Positions 12,057 through 21,132 of a DNA stretch of 64,000 bases are shown one piece after another. The translations under genes were made by a program, and so were the position numbers. Source of the DNA: Callipepla californica brunnescens (lineage: Eukaryota > Chordata > Aves > Galliformes > Odontophoridae); NCBI GenBank assembly GCA_023055505.1, contig JALIRH010000119.1, forward strand, positions 372,001 through 436,000, in the 5' to 3' direction. Each line of letters starts with the position of its first letter. The stretch's first letter is position 1. The notes under the pieces were generated by a model. The model had not been told where the DNA came from. It searched no databases and saw only the letters and a program-made list of their open reading frames with translations.

Positions 12057-12212
12057 GGGGCTAGGGCTAGGGTTAGAACTAGGGCTAGTGTTAGAGGGGC
12101 TATACCTAGGGTTTTGGCTAGGGCTAGGGTTAGAGTGGCTAGGGGTAGGGTTAGGTTTAGAGTTAGAGGGGATATGGCTAGGGTGAGGGCTTGGTGTAGA
12201 GGGTCTTGGGCT

Positions 12213-12336
12213 AGAGTTAAAGAGCTAATGCTCTTGGTCTAGTGGTTAGGAGCCGGCGCTCTCACCGCCACGGCCCGGGTTCGATTCCCGGTCAGGTATA
12301 CCGAGCATGCAGCTGGAGCATTAGCTCTTTAACTCT
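12213..12336. repeat. 21-bp perfect inverted repeat enclosing a tRNA-Glu relic
   Basis: The left arm (12213-12233, AGAGTTAAAGAGCTAATGCT plus C) is the exact reverse complement of the right arm (12316-12336). The 82-base loop holds the tRNA-Glu-like sequence and a short linker. The right arm is native sequence of the ERV-L-like LTR, because the same bases occur in the other LTR copies at 28.5, 45.3 and 49.7 kb. The left arm is the odd one out: it is an inverted copy placed at the end of the telomere-like satellite. A transcript or single strand could fold into a long hairpin. Confidence 0.93.
12228..12299 (+). pseudogene. tRNA-Glu(CTC)-like relic with broken acceptor stem
   Basis: The body from GGTCTAGTGGTTAGGA through GGTTCGATTCCCGGTCAGG matches vertebrate tRNA-Glu over about 60 bases with no indels. 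The D arm, the CTC anticodon loop (CTCTCAC), the T arm, the A box (TGGTCTAGTGG) and the B box (GGTTCGATTCC) are all visible. The 5' acceptor strand reads ATGCTCT, not the TCCCTGG of tRNA-Glu, and the 3' strand ends CAGGTAT, so the acceptor stem cannot pair. A functional tRNA is therefore unlikely, although the internal Pol III promoter elements look intact. The 3' end runs straight into LTR sequence at CAGGTATACC. Confidence 0.85.
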
Positions 12337-12397
12337 TAATGCAATACATGATGTTATGATGTGGAATACCAGTACCAAAAATCATAAAACCATGACA
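12293..12397 (-). mobile_element. LTR fragment, ERV-L-like family
   Basis: The segment from CAGGTATACC to AAAACCATGACA matches the right-hand roughly 120 bases of the LTRs at 45341 and 49661. A short stretch near 12303-12311 is altered and shortened (GAGCATGCA in place of about 20 bases). In LTR orientation this is the U3 start, on the minus strand. The rest of the LTR is absent, being replaced by the tRNA relic and satellite. Confidence 0.87.
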
Positions 12398-15300
12398 TTT
12401 ATACATCTTCAGGTTCCAGGAAAAGAGGCATTTAACCACTCCCCTTGAGTGGTTCAGCCTTTTCTGCTCTCCCCCACCCTGCAGCAGGTTAGCTGAGGAC
12501 CTCTCTTCCTGTGACACAGTTGCGGTTACCTGACGTGTGTGTTAGACGTGTTTAAACAAACTACCAAATTTCCATGCATGGGAGAAACGTGACGAGGGCC
12601 TTACCATGCATCAGCATAAACGAAGCCACTGTGCAGTTCAGGATAGGGCTCTTGCAGGAAAGGCACAAGAAAGAACGTGTTTTTTTGCTTCTAAGAAGCC
12701 ACTTTATTTGCATGACGCTGCTCTGGAGGTAGCACTCATCTTCTCAGTTCATGCAAATGAACACCTCTTTAGTACAGTCACTATTAATACTATTACAGCT
12801 CCCACAGAGTCATAATATTCTGAAATCCTGAACTTAAGATGTCTCAAACAGGCAACTCAAAATACTTAGTCAAATCTGAAAATGTTCTGATGTTCTTTCA
12901 TAAGCATTCTCTCTCCTTTTCTGGCTTCCAAGCCATTTTGGTGCTAGCCTCTCTAACACCAGTTGCAGAGCTGCAGCCTGAAACTAATTCCAGCAGTTCT
13001 CACACAAGGCTGTTTTCTATAATTGCTCTCCTCTTCCCTGAATCTTTTCCTGTGAAGGCTTTTTGCATGCTATGCAATGATCTTGTGCAGTTTTGATGGT
13101 GTTGCCAGCAGATTGTGGGTGGCTTACCAGCAAGATTATAATTCTGGAAGACTCTGCTTTCCAGAGCCCTTGCCAAAAGGTCGTTATCCTTCTCTGAGAT
13201 CTTGCACCACTTCCCGGCTTCCTCTTGCATGCATTCACAGCTCCCATCCCTCCTCTCTTCTGCCTTCCTTCCCTGTAGTTTTAGCATCTTGTAAAGTGCG
13301 CTGTCTGGTGTAAATGTTGCACATCGTTAGTGAGTAAAGTTGTCTATTCTTCCATTTGTAAGCCGTCACAAACTTCTGATTTGTGCAAACTGGTCAGTGA
13401 AAGGAAGTCAACGTGAGCACAGCTCCAGGGGTCCACCCAGCCCAGCATTCTTGTGGCCGTGAGCAGATGGCTGGGGGGAGCAAGAAGAGGGAAAACATTG
13501 ATGATGTCTTCCTTGGGATACTTGCTCAGCCTTCAGCTAGTTTCCTCTGGGTGGGTTTTACTGACCCAGCTGAGGGCTGAACGTTGGCCTCAAGGTGCAG
13601 GCTGAGGTCGATGGTGGAAAAGGGTTTGCTGTGGCCATGAGGATGTGTTTCTTTTAAGTATTTGGCTACATCCCTCATTTATACCTCCCTTTGCCACCGT
13701 GGTGTAGCTAAATCATGAAAAAATACTCAAAATATTGGTGTATGATGGGAAGGTCTTCATAAAGAGCGCTTCTGGTACTGAGCTGAGAGCTTCTAGGGTA
13801 AGCACCCAGAGCTTTGGGTTACAAAGCACAAGTACTTGAGATGCATCTTCGCCAATTAACGTCCTCAATAAAACAAGTAGAAATTATCTGAATTCCAACA
13901 CTGAATATCAACCATAAATTCTTCTGAAATGTTTCCAGTGTTGTACTGTGTCTGGGAGCAATGCAAGGACATGACAAGCAACAGATGCAGCCAGTGGCTT
14001 TAAACCCTCCTTTGTGCCATTTGAGGTTTCTGGCACTCACAAACCCTGACCGAGGGGCACTTAGACCTTTGTGCTGCCCACTCTGTAGGCTCCTGGCTTG
14101 GATAAGAGCATGCTCTGGCCACGTTCTCTCCATGCATGGCCTACAGGGAAGGGCTGGGAGCAGGACTGGTGCAGCACTGCTTTGGCAGACCTATGCTGAT
14201 GCAGAATTCCCTTCACACTTAACCTTTCCTGGACAGCCTTTCTGGTATCTAACTGTCTTTTATATGCCGTATAAAAGACAAGAAGATTGATTTCTCTGTA
14301 TTTGCAAAACCTGCAATTGGCACATGAGATGGCAGAGAAAAAAATAACAAAAGCGGTGCTTAAAATGACAACCAAAATATTTGCATCCTGTATTTGCATT
14401 GCTTATGCCTTTCCTGGTGCAACTGGGGATTCTTTTGGAGTATAGGATCTGAAAGGTTTTCTAGTCAAAGCACTCCTTGAAGGACCCTGCTTTGAATGAA
14501 TCCCAAGTTAGCAGCCGGACAAGCCTGTTTTTCCTTCCTGCCTCTTCCACTGCGTTGCTGTGCAGCTTTTCAGAATGTAACTCCCCTTTCTTATTTTTCC
14601 CAAGTGTAGCCTGAAGTTATCAATTCTTGTGAGGAGGAGACATGCTTGATTAAATATTTTTAAGAGGCTCTCTTTCTGATTGTGGTACCAGAAGATACTA
14701 ATCCTTCCTAACACAATGACTGTGAGATCACTTACACAGAAATGACTTTGCTGTGTGTCTCAGCCCTGTGTTTCCAAAAGCATCTCTCCCCAGCAGGAGC
14801 CGTTTCTCCAGCCTGTTGTATGCTGGCGGGTGGGATGGGTGTGAGGGAAGCCCAGGCTGCCCCACTACCTGTTTGGTGTGTTCTCACAGCCTGTGGCTAT
14901 ATTAACGACTGCATTATTTCTGGGGGTTTCTTTTTGTTGTTGTTGATTTTTTTGGCGTGTGCGTTTGTTTTCATTTGAAGATATTCAGGAAAGAGTATTT
15001 TAACACTCCCCTATGCCCTAACAAGCCAATAATCACAGCCCTTCTCCTTTCTTTGCCTCTTTCGATGTTCCTAGTTTGAGCTGGTGTCCCTCTGGTGTGC
15101 AGTTCGCTGCCATGGGTCCTGACTTTAACTGTAGAAGGTATGGTATAAATAAATGTTCTGCAGCAGCAACTGGGTGCCTCAGAAACTGTGTTGTCAGCTT
15201 GTTGTGCATTGCCTCTTCCTCTGCTGCTCTGGCTGAAGTGTGCACGTGTCTGTTTGCTCCGCCTGCTTTTTCAGCAGTGAGCTGTGGTAATGGGTGCCCT

Positions 15301-17390
15301 GAAGTGGCTATGGGTGAAGGTGGTGGCTGCTTTTTGTTGGCTTTGTGTGTTGGAGAAACTGTGCTTTTGGTTGGAGCTGATGTGCTGTGGTGGCTTTAAG
15401 GCGCTTTCCTGTGGCAGCCACGATGACAGCCATAGAATGTGTACTGTGTTTCCAAGCAACCGTGTACTGGGCAGATGTGAGCAACTGAAGTTCATACAGG
15501 TTTGCTCTCTGCACGTGGAAAGCTGCAGTATCTTCTTCAGAGAGGCCGATCACTTTGTGTGGAAAGGCAGTCTGATAGCTGCAGATGATGAACATTTTCA
15601 GAGTATTCAGTGCTTGCTTCTTCAGAAATCGAAGGTCAGACTGATGCTTGCTGGTCAAGTCTTGACCTGATACCATGTTTTAACATAACTGGAAGCCACT
15701 CTCCCAGAATTTATAGCCCATGTTTTCCTGTGGCAGTTCTTGCTGGTGGTGGGTAGAGCTATTGAAACTCTTTCTGAAGACTAGATATTGAAAAATAAGT
15801 TAATCTGTCCTTCAATTTATTAAACTAATTCTGTTTAATTATGTACTAACAATGACAGAGCAGTATTACCAAATGATAATTATTTTATGGGCTAGTATTA
15901 TCAGTTTTGAATGGAGTTCTTTGTGTCACAACGTGCGTTTTTTTTCTGTACTCTGTAATTATCTTGGGGTAGAAGGAAAAATGTTCCTGGAGCCTAAAAA
16001 ATTCATATGAAAATGACTCATTTCTCTTTGCAGGTGCTTTAGAGTAAACTTGATAGCGCCTGCTATTGATAAATGTTGTTGAATCAAAATCTTTCTAAAG
16101 CAGATGAGATGGTAAATGCCTCATCCAGCCTTCTTTCTCATTAATCAACAAGAAGAAAGTCCTAAAAATTTCAATAAATTTTCTTTCTCAAGGTTTATGG
16201 CATTTTTGGCTTTGAAGTTGCATATTTATCAATATGATTAAAAACGAATGTAGAAAATAATTACTATGCAAGTCTACCTGAATGTAAAGCTTCTCTGGTT
16301 GTTCAGCTAATCTATGCAATCTGTTGTGTGTTTTCCCTTTCGTATGTTGGTGCTGGTTGTTTGTTGCCCACTTTTGATGTCGTAAAATTTTGGTTCTTTA
16401 TGACTGTTTTTTGTTGGGAGACAAAGATTGCCTTAAAAAATAATCCACATTATGTCACTTGCTCATATTGATGTCATTCTGTGTACCCAAGTTTGACTAC
16501 ATACCCGGTGTAGATCTTGCTTCTGGCCAGCAGGGTTTGTGCACATGAGGTCAAACATTGGTCATGGAGGTGTGCAAGGAGGTGAATGTGCAAAGCGTCC
16601 ACATTAACCCCAAATGGCAGCGGGCTTATCAAGATCGGTCTGAGGAGCACAAGGGTTAGAGGCAGAATACGGGGGTAAAGAAAGATCAGACGGAAATAGT
16701 CACATTTTTAAATGTAATTGTTTTGTGTAGATGAAAAGAGAGCATGTTAGCTTTATTTTCTGTAGGCATCACTTGTCTGCAGGTGCTGTCTCTACAGAGG
16801 CTGGCCAAACCTTTTATAGGTACCATGTTCTGCAAGCTGAAGATTGGTGTTTTAATTATTTCTGATTGATTCTGTCTGGCTCCATTGGTCAGAGCTAGCT
16901 TCGTCAGCTAATGGTAAAGCAGCAGTGATGGAGACATTTATTGAATTGATGAAAAAAGAGAGGGGAAAACAGGAATTAAAGGAAAAACAAAAGACAGCTT
17001 TGGCAGAAAGGCATGGTTGGCTCCAAAGCTTTGTGGAGTGGCCAGTACTAAGTCGATTCAGAAGATATCTCTGCTAAGATGAACATCATGGCGCAGCCCA
17101 GGGGGGAGGGTGGTGGTCTGGGACAGATAGTGTCATGCTATACATCTTGTCTCACACAGGATTCTGCTGTTCCTTCTGAAGATAATGTAAATATAAATCT
17201 CTCCCCCGATATCTGCACTTGTTTGTTGAGAGGAATGCACTTGTATGCTGAGGAATGGCATCAGCATATCTCTGAGTGGCACAGCTAGTGACTGCATTCT
17301 GGTTTACAGTTGAAACTACTGTATGCTGTATGACACCGGTCACTGAGAGCTCATTGGGATCTAACCTGCACGGTTTCTCTTAAGTTATAG
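12398..17390. other. Anonymous, probably intronic sequence
   Basis: No convincing exon, RNA gene or young repeat was found in about 5 kb. An open frame at 15284-15670 has no recognisable domain. A short coding-looking stretch at 16561-16653 has no good splice sites. Confidence 0.45.
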
Positions 17391-17568
17391 CTTGGAAGAC
17401 CTTGCTGGAGACTCTGATGAGAAGAAGAAGCCCTCTGCAAACTTGGAGGCTGCTTCTCAGGGCACCAAGGACCCTCCACAGAGCCAGCTCACCAGCAACC
17501 AGTGCGACTCCCTGGTCTTGCTCACTGAAGAACTTGGGCAAGGCAAAATCAGAGACTATGATCACCAG
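17391..17568 (+). CDS. Candidate exon of an unidentified gene
   Basis: An open segment is flanked by a pyrimidine-rich acceptor (CTCTTAAGTTATAG) and a good donor (CAG then GTAAAG). It starts with one base of a split codon and ends on a codon boundary, giving 59 codons. The translation is acidic and polar, with LEDLAGDSDEKKKPSANLE near the start and LVLLTEELGQGKIRDYDHQ at the end, and looks like a disordered region of an intracellular protein. Its end phase matches the start of the next candidate exon at 18569, which supports both. I do not recognise the family. It could be upstream exons of AGBL1 not present in the mammalian protein, or a separate gene. Confidence 0.5.
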
Positions 17569-18568
17569 GTAAAGCTGTCCACCCAGTACTGCATTTCTTG
17601 GGAACTCTATGTCTGCATTTTAAAAGTCCTTTTTCCAAGTGACAGAGAAGGCTTCTGCCGTGTGTGTGCAGTGTTATCAGTTTTCAGTTTCAACACAGCA
17701 GTTCCCACTTTGTTCAGATTTGCTCCTTAATTCCTTGGAGCAGCACAGTTGCTGGATGACATCTTAAGAGTTGACAGAAACAAAGCTTGTAGTAATTTAT
17801 CTATTAACATTTTAAGGTTAACCAAAGTTTGTGTGTCTTTTTTTCTTTTATATACATGACAAGAATTAAAAGACACATTATAAGCAACAGTTAAGCAGAA
17901 TTTTAATTGCATGTTAATTACATTTAGTGTGGTCTCTGGAGCAGAAGTCCGTGATATTAAGTATAGATGGGCCAAAATATTATGAGAGTCTCTGATTATT
18001 TTTCTGAAATAAGCAAGTATGGTCTTAAATACTTTAAATACCCTTTATTTCAGAGCTTGGTGTTTCAGCCATGCCAGAATCATTAGCCAGCCCACCTCTC
18101 TACCTCGTAGAGTCACTGCTGTCCATCAGGAGCAGTAAATGAGTCTTGCAGGATCTGACCAGTGAGAGCTGATGTGTCAAGGCTCTTATGTCTTCTCTTG
18201 CATTGAGGAATGGCACTCTGGGGGAGTACAATTAAACATCAGGTTTTTTTACCATGTTGAACTACAGTGTTGTTTCAATGAGGAACGGGAATCACAGCAG
18301 TAATTGCTGCTGTCTGCTGTCAGCCAGTTGAGAACATCCACCTTGTAATAGCTTGCAAGAAAAGTTAGCAGCTAGTTTCTCTATTCCAAAATCAGTTTGT
18401 TGCCTTCCCCTTAAAAGAGAATGTTGCATTTCACTGGTTTGACGCTGCTTGCATTTTTGATTCTTACATTTTTCGCCCATGCCTTACCCTGGGATTGTTT
18501 GAGTTTTCACTGCTTGAAAGCATGAATTTCAGCAATTTGCTCAGTGTGCTTTGTTTTCTGTTCTGCAG

Positions 18569-18677
18569 ATGCTTCAGGCACCACACCCACAAGGATTTAA
18601 TTTCTGCACTTCCTCCGTTTCATCTCCACTGACAAAATCTATGTCTCCAATGTCAATTCATAAACCACCGCTGGACA
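18569..18677 (+). CDS. Candidate exon of an unidentified gene
   Basis: The acceptor is GTTTTCTGTTCTGCAG and the donor is GACA then GTGAGT, both close to consensus. The frame is open for 36 codons plus one base, starting in phase 0 as required by the preceding candidate exon. The translation is rich in Ser, Pro and Met (SSPLTKSMSPMSIHKPPLD), with several SP sites that proline-directed kinases could use. No domain was recognised. The next exon must start in phase 1. The first AGBL1 exon found (30298) starts in phase 2, so at least one exon between them is unseen, or the genes differ. Confidence 0.5.
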
Positions 18678-20190
18678 GTGAGTAAAACAATTCCCATCTC
18701 CTCATCTCTGTTGCCATGTGTTACATCTACCTGCCTTCCCAAGGCGCAATTTACTAGCACTTGCTTTTCAGTATTATGTGAAATATGTATTTCACTGTGG
18801 AATGGAGTTGTGGGTGGAAAGCCAGAACTCGTTCAGTTTAGATCCTTATTTTGCTCTTCCACCATGTCCCTGCTGTTTCTAGTTCTGTTGTTTTCATTTG
18901 CTTCTTTCTTAATCATACTACTGCTATGAAAACTGAGATTTATTGAGTTTGGTATAAAAAAGTAAGTTTGAATTTTCTACCATTTTAGAATTACTTCTTC
19001 GGATGTTGAGGTAAATTCCACCTGATATCTTGTTTTCCTACTTTGGAATTTTTTTAAAGTAGCTATGTATCTCAGTCTTCTTGGGGGAGTTTGATGCTGT
19101 TTCTCTTGTTTGAGATAATTAGTTGGGGGCAGATGGGTGTCTTTTATTAAATCTCAGTGCTGAAGAAAAGAGTAAACATTGATTGGGGGAATTTTCTCAA
19201 TTTAGTTTAGCCTAATCGAAGCAATAGAAAGCATTTCATTTTGCAACTTCACTGAATGGATTCTTTCAGCTGAAAAAGTCATTCAGAAGGCTCCAGCTGG
19301 ATGTGCTTAGGAAGGGCCATGCTACACATGCTTTCATTTTATTGACTGCCAGCCAGAAAATATATTCAGTTTGGAGATGGCATCTTGTCAGTCAGTGATG
19401 ATTCCTGATCTTTACCTCTTTGTTAACGTCCTCCTTCCTTGAAGCTGTGCTGTACACATCTTTTTGCTGTTGCATGCAATTAGAAGTGCAGGGCAGCAGC
19501 CTGGCCCAGGGCTCATGTGCTGTGATTAGCACAGCCCGGCCTCCCCAACAAAACCAAACCACCACCTTTTTATTTTGTGGTTGATTGGCAAAGCATCTCT
19601 CCATGCAGTCGGCAGATGGGCAAAGGGGTTTACATATGATGGTTGTATGCCCTCAGATTAGGCTTTCAGATGCATTTTGGTGCTGTGCAGCTGATGTTAA
19701 TGGCAAGTTGTTAGCTCCAGTGGAAATATTGGGTATATTTGGCTGTGTGGAGGAACCACAAATTCTGCAAGGCCGGGCATGGTAAGGAGTTTCAAAGAAA
19801 GGCGTTTTATTCATCTAGGAGGCCTGCTGTAAGAAGCTCACAGAGACTGTGTTTGTAGGAGACATTTTTACATTCTTTGCAATCATTCTTCCATGATTAA
19901 TAAGCATGTGGCTTAACAGATGTGGCCCCAGCAACAGTAACCAAAACACTGGCAAATCCATCCCATGAAAAGACCAGCTCCTGCTCCACACTGTGGCTCG
20001 TCTTCTTTCCTCCTGGTGCTGAAGGCTTTCATGATTTTTTTAAAAGCAACCAATTTATTGCCGTTGCACGCTGTTGCTAACCAAACACTGTAAATAACTT
20101 GGCTAATTCTCAGCAAACACACATTCAGGGGATGAGAGCACCCAGCAGCCTGATGCTTTTCTCCCTCTTGCTTGACACTTTTGTTATAAG
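18678..20190. other. Anonymous intronic sequence
   Basis: No exon or recognisable repeat was identified in this 1.5 kb, which runs up to the LTR-like relic at 20191. Confidence 0.45.
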
Positions 20191-20274
20191 TGTGAAGAAC
20201 GATACACACCGTCCGCTGCCAATAGTAAGTAATTTATTAAGTAAGCAATAAACGAGCGAAACAGCGCTGGGCGG
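20191..20274 (-). mobile_element. Possible LTR relic of a different family
   Basis: The 84 bases from TGTGAAGAACGATACACACC to the edge of the ERV read, on the minus strand, like the end of an LTR finishing in CA, with AATAAA-type motifs (TTATTAAG, CAATAAACG) and a GC-rich start. It is not part of the ERV beginning at 20275 and has no partner at the other end. It may be what remains of an older LTR that the ERV recombined with or inserted into. Confidence 0.35.
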
Positions 20275-20712
20275 TGTTGCAAACTAGGTTTGCAGCATTT
20301 GTCCAAGGTTAACCCAGAGTGACATGGGGAAGCATACACACACTCAATATGAGTGAAGCTTCGTTTATTGTTGGTTACACATCTGATTATATAGACATTC
20401 TGTTGCTAAGATTAGGTTTGCGGCACACAATCTCAAGCCACGGGATTGGTTAAAGGAAGCTTACATAAAGCTATAGTGATTAATGACTGGATAGATTACA
20501 TATTGTTTTATAGAGTTACCATTCTTCGTGGTTCCCTTAGCATCCAGTTCTTCAGATAACGTCTAGTTCTATTGAAATCAGACCCGGTCGTTCTGGCTTC
20601 GATTACTAAGTATGGTGTCCCATAAAACTTTGCATGCAGCACTTTGCACGCAACATTACTCCACATCTTAAGACCATTGTTCTTACCCACTAGGTTTATT
20701 ACATCCCTGACA
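20275..20712 (-). repeat. 3' LTR of the ERV
   Basis: 438 bases beginning TG and ending CA on either strand. On the minus strand a TATATAA box lies at 20387-20393 and an AATAAA signal at 20364-20369, in the order expected for U3 then R. It differs from the 5' LTR at four sites: CATGGG/CGTGGG, CCCTTAGC/CCCATAGC, CCCATAAA/CCCGTAAA and GTTTATTA/GTTTGTTA. Confidence 0.95.
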
Positions 20713-21132
20713 TTTCCCCTGTTTTTCTTTTAAAATAATATAGTCATGTCCTCCTTGTTCTATCAGCCAATTTTGGAATATATCGGCTGAGGTGGCCAGG
20801 TTTACTTTAGGCGTAGTAAGCCGCATAGTACAGCTTACTACTAAGAGAGCTATGATTATAATCAAAATAATAATTAACACCCATTTTATTCCTTCCTTCA
20901 ACAAATCATAGAGCCAGGATGAAAGGCCTGGAAAAATTGATCGAAACCATTCCTCAATTGGGTTATGATCTTTGGTTACCTGACTTGTGTGGTTAAGCAA
21001 CCAGTGGATCTGATTTTGAATAGACTGACTATTATCTGACAGGTTAAAACAACACATACCCTCAAAATCTTTACACTCATGTCCCTGTGCTAACAGCAAG
21101 AAATCAATAGCAGCGCGGTTTTGGGAAGACAC
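20683..21132 (-). pseudogene. ERV env transmembrane (TM) subunit fragment
   Basis: 149 codons encode the C-terminal part of a retroviral envelope TM protein. The frame begins near NRAAIDFLLLAQGHECKDFE, the heptad and immunosuppressive-like region. It continues into a CX6CC motif, a hydrophobic membrane span (about residues 84-101, rich in Ile/Leu) and a short cytoplasmic tail that ends inside the 3' LTR. The fusion peptide, the cleavage site and most of the surface subunit are missing. Its frame overlaps the upstream gag-env ORF by 29 bases in a different phase, so the two env parts are separated by a deletion or frameshift. It is defective as an envelope. Confidence 0.87.

Larger units (their letters stand above)
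10500..12212 (+). repeat. Telomere-variant hexamer satellite (TAGGGC/TAGGGT/TAGGGA)
   Basis: About 1.7 kb is built from a degenerate hexamer whose commonest forms are GGGCTA, GGGTTA and GGGATA. GGGTTA is the vertebrate telomere repeat in rotated form, and GGGCTA and GGGATA differ from it by one base. Higher-order phrases recur, such as GCTAGGGCTAGGGTTAGAGG roughly every 40-60 bases, as do local duplications. The + strand is strongly G-rich with regularly spaced GGG runs, so G-quadruplex formation is likely. Long open frames inside (LGLGLG, RARARA) are artefacts of the period. This can be called an interstitial telomere-like satellite; whether it descends from true telomere DNA is inference. 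Confidence 0.9.

Noticed and set aside
10728..12242. Several ORFs rich in LGLG or RARA
   Set aside because: Products of the telomere-variant hexamer satellite; no domain and no splice support.
12228..12299. Functional tRNA-Glu gene
   Set aside because: Anticodon, D and T arms match but the acceptor stem cannot pair, so it was called a relic.
16561..16653. Coding-looking stretch (about 30 codons ending TAG)
   Set aside because: No good acceptor or donor and no recognisable domain; probably chance.
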